A DNA stretch of 64,000 nucleotides from Antennarius striatus. Lineage: Eukaryota; Chordata; Actinopteri; Lophiiformes; Antennariidae. The stretch lies in contig NC_090780.1 in the NCBI RefSeq assembly GCF_040054535.1, forward strand, positions 9,576,501 through 9,640,500. The letters are read 5' to 3'. Within the stretch, counting starts at the first letter, position 1; every line of letters starts with the position of its first letter. Positions 29,124 to 50,975 of the stretch are shown piece after piece. Below the pieces are notes generated by a model. That model saw nothing but the letters and a program-made list of their open reading frames with translations, had not been told where the DNA came from and searched no databases. Both the position numbers and the translations under genes were made by a program.

Positions 29124-32092
29124 ATGGTTCATCTGTGTGAGTACAGTACACACACACACACACACACACACAGTCTCCCTTAGACAAGGTCACCTGTAGA
29201 ACACATGGAGTCATATCTTTCACATCTGGACTACAATGAGCAGACGGGATCACTTCCTCATGCAGTCTTTATTACGGCTACCCAGTAACACACAAAGAGC
29301 ACAAACAGCACTAAGATACACCTAGTGAGTAGGATTCATTAGTGAATGTTCAGTTATTTAACAGATAAAAATCGTTTAATTGATTATTTTCATCAGGATG
29401 TCTGTCATTCAGTCCTCTTGTTTTGAAGAGCATGTTTTTTCATGTGTTTTTTTAAGATGAGTCTCAAATGTAGTCCATATTTTAAGAATATATTTCAGAA
29501 TATATATTGAAAATGCTATAGGCATCCATTTCTTTTTACATTTCCATTGGAATAATATTTTTTTTCTCCATATTGTGTCATGTAACGTTCAAAATTTTGG
29601 GTCCACAGAAAAATTGTGTCTGGAAGTATAGATGATGCCGTATCCAAAACAAATTTCATTACTCAAAGCACGCTCAGAGCACTGAGGGACACATCGTTCA
29701 CTGATGTATTTGCGAAACAGTTTCGTGTTGATTTGTCACCTTTAGAAAACACTCATTAATTATCCCTCATTGATGGTCCTGTTGTAGAGGGTGTGCTCTA
29801 CTTATGTCAGTATTTTCAAAGTGGCAGTTTCACATTCCTTTGGTTTGAATGCGTTGCTGTATACTGACAGATTTTTTCCTGACGTACCCCATTCATACCA
29901 GTAAAGTAAATACTAAAACATTTATCAATGTTTAACTAACACCAAATATTGCAAGAGCAAATAACTGTAATTACAGTTTAGAACCTTTTATTGATTGGAG
30001 GTCACAATGTGTTTCATATTGGTGTTGAGAGACTCTAGACAACATATATTTAAGCCTGAAATTATTCCTAACCCTGATTTATTTTGACTTAAAATTAAAT
30101 TTTTTAAATTTTTTTATCCAACCAGCAAGATTTTTCTTGATTGAAAACGACACAGGTGTCACCAAGAAACATAGTAAGACTATGAACAGGAGTAGAATCA
30201 TTCTAGGAAAAACTTTTTCTCAACTCTTATTTCCATTTGAACAAAAAGTGATGAAGTGGAGAAGAGAAGGAGAACTTATGTCCTCTCTGGTCTGCGTCCG
30301 TGGGACAAGGAGTGTTCAGTGTCTGTTGGACTGTCCGCCTGTCTGGGGGGTTAGGGCCAGCGGAGCCCAGATTCATCAGGATGACCTCAGTGTTGATCTC
30401 TTTATTCTTTTTCACCTCTCTCACTATCCTCCTGAGCAGCACAGGAGGATTCACGTTTTCGACCATGTCCTCTGGATTTTCCACAGTGCAGAAAACATCT
30501 ATTTTAAAAAAAATAATACTTCTTCTTTGGAACTCGAAAACATTCACAAACGACCTTTTGACTTTTTCCTGACTTGTGAGCAGCCACATTGCCCAGCCAC
30601 AGGTCTTCAGTTAACTCTCTTGTCTTAGCCATGACTCTCCACAAACCAGCTGTAGAGAGCTGCTGTTCCCACCTGTTGAGTTGATTTAAACAACAGTTCC
30701 CAGTGAGTCAAGTTAATAAGAATGTTTTAGAACAATCTGGACTATTTAGAATGGTTAAGAGCTTTGGATTTCCCCATATGACAAGTTGCATAATGAATGA
30801 TTTTGGACATGCCACATGCTTCCATGTTGTCTTTTATCTTCTGGGAGTCGCCCCTGTCATTTCCAATCAAGAAAAAAACTTGCTAGTTGAGTAAAAGTAA
30901 TTTTCAGTCACAATTTTTCTGGGGAACGGATACTTTCAGACTTAACTTTATGTAGTCTGTACAGACCTTTAAAAGATATAACACACAATAAAAAATAGAA
31001 AAGCAAACACGTACTGATCCTAAACTACAAGTTTCCACCACACTTACCATCCCTTTATCTTGTTTGTTAAGAGTGTAATTTTGATCGAAGAAGGACGCAA
31101 TCAGATATGTGAAAGTTGTGGTGTCCATTAAGAGACATCAAATTAAATCCCAGTTTCAAGAAATTGCTTGATACAGTTACAATGCATTTAGGTGTTTTTC
31201 TTTGACAGTACTAGCTGTGTTTATTTCTCTTTGCAGCATCCTTCCTACTAAAGAAATACGTTGGAGGTCATGTAGTTATCAGGCTCGCTCTTGCAGGCCA
31301 CAAACAAGCAAACAGACCCTTTTATCGTATTGTGGCTGCTCTCAACAAAAGGTCCAGAGATGGGAAATATATAGAACAGCTTGGTTCCTATGACCCCCTC
31401 CCAAACATCTACAATGAAAAACTCATCGGCTTTAACTACAACCGAATGAAGCACTGGATCGCCTGCGGCGCACAACCAACAAAGCCAGTGGCCAAACTCC
31501 TAGGTATGTATTCTCCACATTCACCACTTGTTCTAATGAGTTTGACCAGCATTGATCAATTTCATTGTGGGCTTGTCCAAAGAATTATGAAGCTCTGTTT
31601 GTTTTGTCAAGGAGGTCAGTGATTTGTGGAAATAATTCTTTCTGCTGACTATTCTTGGAAACTCTGTTTTCTATTTTCATAAATGATGACAAAGGTCAAG
31701 TACTATTGTGTGGTAATGGTGCACTCAATCACATTATGCCTGGCCTCTTGCTTAAATCATTGCGCAAATTAGATTTAAAATGCCTTTTATTGTCACAACA
31801 AGCATCTCATGTAAACTGCAAGGAATTGATATCTTAAAATCATGGTGTTTTATTATATTTATATTCCAAAGGTTTCAAGCAATTCTTGGTTTCATCCAAA
31901 ATTTGATGGAAAATGTATGTGAAAGTTGTATTCTTCCTCTCTTGTTTCTGTCTGTGTGAAGGATTAGCCGGATTTTTCCCTCTGCACCCCATGACAGTAA
32001 TGGAGGCTGAGCGCAAAAGAGGCCAAACAGCGCTGACAGACAGTACAACAAATGATGGTCTGGAGGATAAACAGGAGGAGGTTGAAGTGTGA
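29124..32092 (+). CDS. mrps16: Mitochondrial small ribosomal subunit protein S16 (MRPS16, bS16m)
   Basis: MRPS16 is a structural protein of the mitochondrial 28S ribosomal subunit. Three coding exons join in phase: 29124-29136 (MVHL, good Kozak ACCATGG), 31237-31503 and 31962-32092, giving 136 residues. Family signatures are GGHVVIRLALAG, NRPFYRIVAALNKRSRDGK, IEQLGSYDPLPN, MKHWIACGAQPTKPVAKLLG and LAGFFPLHPM, matching bacterial S16 and human MRPS16 along their length. The C-terminal extension is short and acidic (DKQEEVEV). Introns are 2100 and 458 bp, with GT-AG ends throughout. Intron 1 contains a non-autonomous transposon at 30124-30884. An ATTAAA polyadenylation signal lies at 32192-32197, about 100 bp after the stop, and a MITE copy abuts it. 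Confidence 0.97.
29146..29171. repeat. (CA)n microsatellite
   Basis: About 13 CA units, immediately after the mrps16 exon 1 donor. Confidence 0.9.
30124..30884. mobile_element. Non-autonomous DNA transposon in mrps16 intron 1
   Basis: The ends form an imperfect inverted repeat of about 33 bp: AGCAAGATTTTTCTTGATTG at the left against AGCAAGTTTTTTTCTTGATT reading in from the right. The interior has no recognisable transposase; frames of 163 (plus) and 120 (minus) codons inside it match nothing I know. The target duplication is not clear, so the superfamily is left open. Confidence 0.65.
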
Positions 32093-32201
32093 GAAATAAA
32101 CCTGGAAACTTTGGGAACTTGAGGATGTCACACTTATTTGGAGAGACACAGTTATTTGTTGTAATGTTGCTCGATGCTATGAACAATTCTTATTAAAGCT
32201 T

Positions 32202-32531
32202 GAACCAAGGCAGTCACTCACTGCAACATCCCGCGACTTGCCCTGACCTTCTTCTACTTGCATTGATCTATGGTCTTACACTAGCCTTCTCCCTCATCTT
32301 TATATCTTATCTGGTTCCTGAGTGTACAAAAGTTAAACTTTGACCTTGACCTAGGTCTGTCAAGGTCAAGGTCTTCATCTCATTTTCATCCCTTTTTGCC
32401 GCCTGAGTAATGTGTTTGTTTCATGTTTCTATCTGCAACAACTGCAAAGACATTTAGTGGACATACCAACTGGCGAACATACGAACGAACACTGACAATA
32501 ACAATACATCACCGCTTTGAAGCAGGATGTA
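32202..32531 (+). mobile_element. MITE-like repeat, copy C
   Basis: The same element as at 26931: GAACCAAGGCAGTCAC start, ACATCCCGCGACT, TTTGACCTTGACCT facing TCAAGGTCAAGGTC, ATACATCACCGCTTTGAAG and a GGATGT end. It sits directly after the mrps16 polyadenylation signal. Confidence 0.75.
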
Positions 32532-33087
32532 ACTATACAAATGCACCACCTTTGGGCTTTGTTTCTGAGAGGGGAACTCTAAAAAGGCAGGTATATTTAC
32601 AATTTTATTAGACTTGAATAACTGCTGTCAATATTTTGTGTGGGGATGATATTTGTTATGCTTTCCTCCAGTCTGAATTTCTTCAAAAGTAATCAATAGC
32701 AAAATATGTTTCGATCTATTTTAGCCTTATTTGTGAACCGTGCAATAATTCAGCTTCATTTTTTTCTAGCTTTTCTCTTTTTTGACCAGCATATATATGA
32801 ATATGGACTCATGAATCAGTCATAATGTCCAACACAAAAAAACAATCAGAAATAGGATTTTACTTTATAACACAGAGCTCCTCTGTGACCAAGGATCCCA
32901 CAGTCACTGTAAATTGGAAAATACAGTAATAGAACTCAGTCTGCAACAATAATGTCAAAATTGTGACACAAAATCTGTCTTTGTTAAGTATAATCAACAC
33001 TCATCATTTTGTGGTAAGCAACAAAAGGAAGAGTATGACTTCCATCACTATCAATTCAAAAGTTGGATTTTTCATCTTGCCTACTTA

Positions 33088-34604
33088 TAGTGGATATAAA
33101 AAGTCTACACACTCCTGTTCAAATGCTAGGTTGTTGTGATGTAAAAAAACTAGACATGATTTCACAACTTTTTCCACCTTTAATGAGACCTTTAAGCTAT
33201 ACAAGGCAATTGAAAAACACTGAAACCTTTCAGAAAAAACATACAAAAAACTTCAAATAACCTGATTGTATAAATATGCACACCTAAAACTAATACTGTG
33301 TTGCAGCACCTTGGGTTTTTATTACAGCATTCAGTTTTTTTGGGTAGGAGTCTGTCAGCGCGGCACATCTTGAGGTAACAATATTTGCCCAGTCTTCTTT
33401 GCAAAACTGCTCCATTTTCAGATAGCGAGGGCATCTCGTTTGCACAGCCCTTTTCAGATCACCCCAGAGATGTTCGATGGGATTCAGGTCTGGACCAGGC
33501 TGGGCCATTCCAAAACTTTAATCTTATTCCGGTAAAGCCATTCCTTTGTGGATTTGGATGTGTGCTTTGGATCATTGTCATGCTGAAACATGAAATTCCT
33601 CTTCATCTTTAGCTGTCTAACAGAGGCCCAAAAGTTTTGTGCCAACACTGACTGGTATTTGGAACTGTTCATAATTCCCTCCAGTCTGACTAAAGCCCCA
33701 GTTCCAGCAGAAGAAAAACAGCCCCAAAGCGTGATGCTGCCACCACCAGGCTTCAATGCAGGTATGGTGTTATTTTGGTGATGTGCTGTGTTGTTTTTGT
33801 ACCAAACATACCTTTTGGAATTATGTCCAAAAAGTTAAACCTTGGTTTCATCAGACCATAACATTTCCCACAAGTGTTTGGGAGACTGCCGATGTCTTCT
33901 TGCAAAATCCAGCCGGGCTCAGATGTTTTTGTTAGATAAGGCTTCCGTCTTGCCACCCTACCCCATAGCCCAGACATGTGAAGAATATGGGAGATTGTTG
34001 TCACATGCACCATACAGCCAGTACTTGCCAGATATTTCTGCAACTCCATCAGAGTTTTCTTGTTGTCTTATCAATTTTGGATGGACGTCCTGTTTGTGGT
34101 AATGTCACTGTTGTGTCATACTTTCTCCACTTGATGATGATGGTCTTCACTGTGTTTCATAGTATATTTAATTCTTTGGAAATAAGATTCCTCTGACACT
34201 TGGAAAGCTCTCTGGACCATAGTTTGCGCTGGAAGATGTGGCTACAAATATGTCAGGAAAAACCTAGAAGAACAGCAGAACTTTATTTAGGGTTGATCAG
34301 AGGAACCTTCATTGGTGACAGGTGAGTGCTGACACCAGCTTAACATGAGTTTGAATGTTACTGGTCCAATCTGAACACAGCCACATCCCCAGTTATGACA
34401 GGGTGTGCACATTTATGCAACCATATAATCCGATAATTTTAAATTCACCTACCTGAAAGATTTTGGTTTGTTTTTCAGTTGTGTTGTACAGGTTATAGGT
34501 CACAATAAAGTTAGAAAAACTTGTGGAAATATATGTCTTGATGTCATTTTTCACATGAAAACCTGTCATTTGAACAGGGGTGTGTAAACTATTTATATCT
34601 ACTG
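33088..34604 (-). mobile_element. Tc1-like transposon, complete ends, decayed transposase
   Basis: Terminal inverted repeats of about 40 bp (left TAGTGGATATAAAAAGTCTA; right end reads CAGTAGATATAAATAGTTTA on the minus strand) are each flanked by TA (33086-33087 and 34605-34606), the usual Tc1/mariner target. Length is 1517 bp. The transposase on the minus strand is recognisable in pieces: HITKITPYLH / SGLWGRVARRKPYLT, then GGGSITLWGCFSSAGTGALV and FQHDNDPKHTSKSTKEWL (second catalytic Asp region), then GPDLNPIEHLWGDLKRAV (third acidic residue). The pieces lie in different frames, so it is inactive. Confidence 0.93.
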
Positions 34605-34632
34605 TAAACCTAATGGAGAAATGTCACATGTA

Positions 34633-35865
34633 TTACACATTGAGGTATAGATGTTTTATCAGAGGGCTAGAGGAAACTGGCTTCAGAAGTGAAACATGAA
34701 AGGCTGGGTGGACATTCAGAGAGGGAGGTAGCTTCAGTCTAACCACACTGGGGTTAATGATACGTTCAATTACGTAAGGGCCAATGTACCTGGTCGCCAG
34801 TTTTCTAGATTCCACTTGAAGTGGAAGATCCTGAGAGGACAGCCAAACCTCCTGGCCGGGCTGATAATCGGAGGCTGGTGTGCGACGACGGTCTGCCAAT
34901 CTCTGATTTCGAGCGGCAGTACGGGTGAGAGCTGCTCAGGCTTCAGGCCAGACCTGCCGAGCACGCTGGAGGTGCTCCTGTACAGAGGGGACTGCCTCGT
35001 CGTTCTCCTGAGCTGGGAAGGGTGGGGGCTGGAAACCATTACAGGCCATGAACGGGGACATACCAGTAGCGGAGCAAACCAGAGAGTTGTGGGCATACTC
35101 GACCCAGGGAAGATGGGTGGACCAGGAAACAGGATTCTGAGATGCCACACAACGAAGAGCTGTCTCCAGATCCTGATTAGCTCGTTCTGTCTGGCCATTG
35201 GTCTGTGGGTGATAACCAGATGACAAGCTGGCCGACGCCCCTAATGCCTCGCAGAAAGCCTTCCACACCTGGGAGGAGAATTGTGGACCTCTGTCGGATA
35301 CAATGTCCCTGGGAATTCCATGCAACCTAAAAACATGCTGGACAAGCAGAGCAGCAGTCTCCAAAGCAGAGGGTAACTTGGACAACGGAATAAAGTGCAC
35401 AGCCTTGGAAAAACGGTCAACTATAGTCAATATGGTCGTATTTCCTTCCGACGGAGGCAGGCCAGTGACAAAATCCACCACTATGTGCGACCACGGTCGA
35501 TGAGGAATAGGCAGGGGGCGAAGAAGGCCAGCAGGGGCACGGTGAGACGCCTTGTCGTGGGCACAGACAGGGCAAGCACCAACATACTCGTTAGCATTTG
35601 CACTCATAGAAGGCCACCAGAAACGCTGTTGAAGGAGAAAGCCTGGGTGGCAAGCCAACTTAGAATTATGCCCCCACTGGTGCACAGGAGTTCGAACAGG
35701 TGGGGGCACGAACAGCCGGCCTGGTGGACAACCCTCAGGCGACAGGTTACCAATTTGAGCCTCCTGAACAAGCCTCACAGTGTCCCACATGGCTGCTCCC
35801 ACCACACAGGAAGAGGGCAGGACAGTGTCTTCAGAAGAATCCTCCACTGAAGGTACAAACTGACG
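34633..35865 (-). pseudogene. Gypsy integrase remnant
   Basis: The 35847-34936 frame holds the integrase zinc-binding segment (ending CPVCAHDK) and the DDE core: VVDFVTGLP (first Asp), IVSDRGPQF (second Asp), [16 protein letters not shown] (Glu). After a frame break, 34899-34633 carries the C-terminal part ([41 protein letters not shown]). The catalytic residues look intact, but the frame is split. Confidence 0.88.
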
Positions 35866-35985
35866 TGAAAGGGCATGAGGCTTGTTCTTCCGAGACCCAG
35901 TCTATATGTGGGTGTAGAGCTTTAACCAGGGGAGACCCAACACTAATGGGGAACTGGGAGCAGAAATAATATACAGGGAAATTAG

Positions 35986-37297
35986 CTAGCGATGGTTTCC
36001 AGAAAGTAACAAGGACAAAGGGGCTGTACGATGAGTAACTCGAGCTAGAAGTCCACCATCGAGAGCAAACACATCTTTGGGTTCACTAAGGGGCTCAGTG
36101 GGTAAGTTGGCACTAGTGACAAACTCATTATCAATAAAACTCTCATCAGAACCACAATCTACCAAAACTTGTAAAGGGAAAGAAACTTGTTGCCAGGATA
36201 CAGTACCTTTTAGGACAATGTGGTTAGAGGAGAGCGACTCAGCAGACATATGGCTCACCAGTGCCCCTCCTGACACCGATGAGCCTGCTCCTTTTGGCAG
36301 AACGGGGCACTGTGCTCTCCTGTGACCCGCCTGGCCACAGTAGATGCAGAGCCTCAGTTCAAAGTGACGTTGGCGCTCTTCAGGCATAAGTCTCATCCTC
36401 CCCAACTGCATGGGTTCTTCACCGTTGGAATTAGCCGAATCCAGTGGTGAAGAAAATCCAGAGGTAGGTGGCTGGAGATGGGGTTGCTGCTGTCGAGATG
36501 GCCTGGACGGGTGAGAGGGGGATAGGAACACTCTCCCTGATTGTCCTGTCCCTGCGTCTCTCAAGAAGTCGGTTATCTAGACGAATAGCTAAAGAAATTA
36601 ATTCGTATAGAGAAGCAGTCTCATCTCTAGCAGCTAATTCGTCCTTTAACTCTTCACTTAACCCGCGAAGAAAAACCGCCTGCAAGGCATTCTCATTCCA
36701 TCCGCTCTCGGCTGCAAGAATGCAGAAGTCTATGGAATAAATGGATACAGGGTCTGAGCCCTGACGCAGGGAAAGGAGCTGTTTACTGGCCTCCTTTCCT
36801 TGCAGAGGATGATCAAACACTTTAAGCATCTCAGCGGTGAACAATGAATATTTGCTATTTGCAAACAGACGCATTATTGCTGGCCATTGCTACAGCCCAA
36901 GCAGCACCTTTATCGGACAATAAACTCATAAGTGCTACTCTCGACTTGTCTGAATCATAAGTTTGATGGTTGCTGATCAAAAATAAGTGAGCATTGGTGA
37001 AAAAACTCCCTGCACAACCCTAGCACTCCTGAGTACCTGACCGGAGTGGGAATGAAAGGTTCCCTGTGCTGGCTGGGTTCAGTGGCAGGAAGAACAGGTG
37101 CTGCAAAGTCGACTGGAGTGGCAGGCGTAGGAAACTGAGTGGAAAGATGATCCAAGCGGCTGTCGATCCGAGTAACGCTGGAGCTGAGTTTGCTGAGCGA
37201 ATCCATGATCTCCTGAAAATGCTCTCTCATGGACTCCAACACGGGCCCCTTGACAGGCCAAAGCCTGCTGGATACCATCAGTCTCTGCGGGGCCCAT
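35986..37297 (-). pseudogene. Gypsy gag-protease remnant
   Basis: Gag starts MGPAETDGIQQALACQGARV at 37297 but shifts frame. Downstream pieces are REPFIPTPVRYSG (36955-37278 frame) and [20 protein letters not shown] with [17 protein letters not shown] (36874-36431). A further frame carries the zinc knuckle and the protease-like motif LVDCGSDESF, ending at a stop at 35986. Several frameshifts make it non-coding as it stands. Confidence 0.85.
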
Positions 37298-37313
37298 GGT
37301 GGCCAGATTATTC

Positions 37314-37670
37314 TGTTAAGGGTAGTTCAAGTCTGGACCCCAAGGAACAGAGACTGACACACGAGTAAAATTCATCAGCTTTATTGCTCAGGCTAAACAA
37401 AAACGCTAGTTAGCTAAATAACAAAAATCAGCAGAGCAAAAACGACTAAACTCCAAAATACATAGAAAAGAACTAGTAACGGAGGGACACACTCGACACT
37501 GGCATCACAGAAGAGGACGGAATAATCTGGCACCCTCCAAGGGAAAAGCCAGGCCTTTTAAGATGAGGCTGATGAGCAGAGTGGGAACTGCCACAGCTTG
37601 ACCTGTCAAGGGATAATGAGCTTCACACAATAACAGACTGGGAACATATCAATTGAACAGAATCATGACA
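37314..37670 (-). repeat. 5' LTR of the gypsy element
   Basis: On the minus strand it starts TGTCATGATTCTG and ends CTTAACA (TG...CA), with AATAAA at 37385-37380. The gag start codon context ACCATGGG follows within 20 bp. 357 bp. Confidence 0.75.
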
Positions 37671-37894
37671 AAACTAAAACACCAACTGGATTTTACCTCT
37701 TGAACTCTACAAACTATCATGGTACAGTTTATGGAGCAAATACTGAGCTTTTATGCATGACAGCAGACAAGATTCCGTAAAAAGGTATTTACACTCAAAT
37801 TTTTTATATTTTCAGGTAAGGTTTTTATAGTTTGTTTTTTTTAAAGCTGTAGGCTATACTTATCAAAAATTTAAAAATACTTGACATATTTTGG

Positions 37895-37960
37895 TTATAA
37901 TAATAATAATGATAATAATCATTTATTGTCCCACAGTGGGGAAATTTGTGAAATACTATG
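37895..37960 (+). mobile_element. Short LINE/SINE 3'-tail fragment
   Basis: AATAATAATGATAATAATCA followed by TTTATTGTCCCACAGTGGGG AAATTTG resembles the conserved 3' end of common teleost non-LTR elements. The remaining 37.7-38.8 kb shows no gene. Confidence 0.35.
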
Positions 37961-38802
37961 TGGCTGCAGCTATAAGTAATAATAAAATATTTTCCTTTTC
38001 TATGACATTCAATTTTTTTAAGGTGCACCTCTACAATACTATCTATACTTCAGGAATATCTCAGTCAATACTTCTTTTTCCCTGGTGCTGTTGAAAGGTT
38101 TCCTTATACATAATAGGATCATGGACCATCTGTGATTTTTTTTCAAATTAGTAGTCAGTATGTCCTTCAATGTAATTTTCCTTAGCTATAGATATGGGTC
38201 TCTCCCTCATGTCCAGTTATGTCACAGCATGCATATACAGGATTGAAACTAATTGTAAATTTAAAGTAAAATTCTGAATTGCCAGATTTGTCACTGCAAA
38301 CAAGTATGTGGTGTCACCATTATTAATAGGTGATAAATCGTTACTTTCCAGGATCACACCTACAAAAACCCCTACCTCATCCACTTGTGACTTATTCTTT
38401 AACCACTTAAATATTATGGTTGGGGACCACTGTAGAAACAAAACATGTACGGGGTGTGATTTGAGTTTCAATGACCTACACAAACTGCTCCAGTACCATG
38501 CACAATACAAAAAAAGGTTTGCCCAGGGAGGGACTTACCTCAGTTTAGCAGTTGAACATTGATGACAGAACAGATCTGATCCTCATACAAAATTTTTTAT
38601 GTGGCCCACATGTAACGCTTGGATCCAACTAAACTTCTAATTTACTGTCAATTTTAAGAGACAGCATCAATAGTATAATGTGAGACTGAATGAAATTTGA
38701 TAAACAAAGTTTTCATTCACCGCATTGCATCCAAGTCTACGGACCGAAAGACATTAATACAGTTAAATAATTTTAACTTTGTTTCTTTTGATGGATCCCT
38801 AG

Positions 38803-48254
<9,452 letters not shown>

Positions 48255-48600
48255 GCATTTTTCTTTACTATTTTGATATTACTTATAATACCATGGTTTG
48301 TCGTACGGTGTACAAAAACTACAGCAATACTAACATATGAATATGAAGTTATTAAAACCTTGACATTAATGTTGTTCTTCTTGTGGTGTTTTTTCCAAGT
48401 CAAAATAAAACATCTAGAGGTTTTGAAGATCAACTGTTGATGAAGACCAGGCTGCAAAAATTGTTCTTGTTCTTCATGCTACCAAAATAAAAAAGGGAAA
48501 TCTATGTGACTAACTATGAGCTGTATATGTATTGTAATTACTTTGTGGTTGTAAATTTATAATTTTATTAATAGCTTATAATTGTAAGTCATTGTAGCCT

Positions 48601-48983
48601 AGAGACAGTGTCACTGAGGAAAAGACAGGAGACAGAGCTGGAGGTAGCAGAGATGAAGATGCTGAGGTTCTCTCTGGGAGTGACCAGGAAGGATAGGATC
48701 AGGAATGAGTACATCAGAGGGACAGCACATGTTAGAGGTTTTGGAGATAAAGTCAGAGGAGAGATATCTAGAGAAGATAGTGAATATATTGGTAGAAGAA
48801 TGCTTAGTTTTGAACTACCAGGCAGGAGGCCTAGAGGAAGACCAAAGAGGAGGTTTATGGATGTAGTGAAAGAGGACATGAAGGTAGTTGGTGTGAGAGA
48901 AAAGGATGCAGAAGACAGGGTTAGATGGAGGAAATTGATTTGCTGTGGCGACCCCTGAAGGTAAAAGCCGAAAGGAAAAGAAG
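48601..48983 (+). mobile_element. 5'-truncated LINE (non-LTR retrotransposon) tail
   Basis: The frame 48608-48958 reads as the C-terminus of a non-LTR retrotransposon ORF2: DSEYIGRRMLSFELPGRRPR, GRPKRRFMDVVKEDM, DRVRWRKLICCGDP, then a stop and a GAAAGGAAAAGAAG tail. It is bordered by 21-bp direct repeats AATTGTAAGTC(A/G)TTGTAGCCT at 48580-48600 and 48984-49004 (one difference), so insertion boundaries are clear. Confidence 0.9.
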
Positions 48984-49004
48984 AATTGTAAGTCGTTGTA
49001 GCCT

Positions 49005-50970
49005 CTTATGTAATTTTTATACATCTTAATTCAAATTAGTGTTAGTTCATTCACATATTATTGTATCTATTTAAGGTTTCTTCAGTTCTTCAGTTTTGGT
49101 TTCTTTTGATTGTTTGTTTGTTTTGGGGAGGGGGGTAAAAAAAAATACTAATATTTAAATCAAGTTTGAATATTAGTCAGTTAACAAATTTTATTCATGA
49201 TTGCAATGAAAAATGCAGCCCTACAGTATTGAGATGCAAAAGTGAAAACAAAAAATTAATACAAACAAAAAAGGTTAAATATTAATAATATTGACTTCAC
49301 AACTGTTATCTTCCTCAAACGGGAAATTGCTGCTAGCTTCTTCTTTTTGTTTAAGAGTGTTAACTTCAGGTTTAGAGCAAGTCACACAGTTATTGGTGTC
49401 AGTTAACACAATTTTATGGGCTGCAACAACATAGCATTTCTCGTGACACCATTAGTCCACACTTGCTTGAAAAATGAATAAAAATGAAATGATGTGTGTT
49501 AACATACTGTTACATGTGTAACATGTAATTATGTTTTTATGACATGTTACCAGTTAATCTATTCAATCAACCCATAATACAGAAAGACAACCTGCATCGT
49601 GCTCCAACTTGCATAGCTTTGTCTTGCTCTTGTCCCAAATGATCTGAAACGTCATATTCAGAATATTCATGTATTCATGAAAACCAATGAAGCTGAAGGG
49701 CCGGCACATTAAAAGTATTGTTTTGCCTTACTGTTTTATTTGGCATCTCATGTTGTAATCGTTCTTTATACAACCTCAGAACATTTTTTTTCTTTTTACT
49801 TTGATTACTTTTTTACTAAATATCTCATTTATTTTATTTTATTTTATTTATATTTAATTTTATATACTGATTTGTTAATGACAACTCAATGATGCATCAT
49901 AAACTAATAAAAATACATCCTTGAATCTTAAGAATTCAAACACACTGAATGGACAAAAATAAAATGATCTTCACATTTGGTCATTTAGTTTTGAGCAATC
50001 AAACACAATAGTCATGTAACGTTTTTGTTTTTATGCAGCTAATTTTTTTTATGAATTAGTGCCCACAAGTGCAAATCAGTCTGCTGTTGTATCCAAGTTG
50101 AATGGGACACATTACCTTTGGCCAAAGTCAGTACAATATTTTGCCACTAGATGACGCACTAGTTTTAATGATGTTCTACTTTGGACCGTGAGATGGGATT
50201 GTCTTTACTTCCATTGTTATCATTGCAGTGACCATTAGGATGAGCAATACCAGCTTTATCAAACAGGCCAATATAACCTACTAATGTTCATGTTTATGCT
50301 GCTCTACCAAATCTACAGCACATCCCAGTGTTCCAAAACATCTACATATCACTAATAGATTTACTTTCATTCCTAACTCAAAATAAAGACGTTTTCTTTA
50401 CTACTACTCTGACCTCAATAAAAGTTAGGCAGCAGCACATCGGTCTAGGTTAAATATTTGCAACTCTGTCCAACCCTCCCAGTAAACGATAAGAAAAGTT
50501 GCAACAAAGAAAAAGTGAATATAGACAAAGGAACAGAAAAGGTTTTAAAATCTAGATGTGTCTCTTATACGACCCCATCAGGCTTACTCCTGGCAGGATA
50601 ATTATTTGACCACTAATGGGCTGTATGGCTCAGTGTCACTGTGGGCTCAATGCCCAACCACATGCACTCAGGTCAAGAGTAAAAATCTTGCAACATTGTG
50701 AAGTCCTTAAAACCCTGGCACAAATCTGACTGCCATAGAACATCTAAGCAGTCATGCAGAAGGAGAACATGTCATAACCAGGAAGAGGAAGGCAATATAC
50801 TGTACACCTGTCAGGCGACCATTGTAAGTCATTCTTCTCTCTCTGGATAGAGGCCAGTCACAATAAAGTAGAGCAAGAGGGTGTGTGGGTGATAAACAGG
50901 CCAAATGACTTGAGTTTAGACTTGAGGTTTGACAGATTCAAGAAACAGAATGAAACAGGGTCATAAATAA
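49005..50970. other. Intergenic stretch between the mucin-like gene and errfi1
   Basis: A/T-rich sequence with no plausible reading frame. TTGCCACTAGATGACGC at 50141-50157 resembles a CTCF core with one mismatch. Nothing else stands out. The two genes are convergent here. Confidence 0.6.
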
Positions 50971-50975
50971 GTCAT

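Larger units (their letters stand above)
34607..37670 (-). mobile_element. Ty3/gypsy-type LTR retrotransposon, internally deleted and lacking its 3' LTR
   Basis: Order on the minus strand: 5' LTR 37670-37314; broken gag (37297-36431); CCHC knuckle CIYCGQAGHRRAQC and protease-like LVDCGSDESFID (36564-35986); then, after a short degraded join, the end of RNase H ([10 protein letters not shown], near 35865) and integrase. Reverse transcriptase and most of RNase H are absent. No second LTR was found at the low-coordinate end, where the Tc1-like element begins. Confidence 0.9.

Noticed and set aside
30137..30628. 163- and 120-codon frames in mrps16 intron 1
   Set aside because: Both lie inside the inverted-repeat-bounded transposon and match no transposase or host protein I know.
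38308..38562. 84-codon Cys-containing frame upstream of the mucin gene
   Set aside because: No recognisable zinc-finger spacing or family; no splice sites linking it to the mucin exons.
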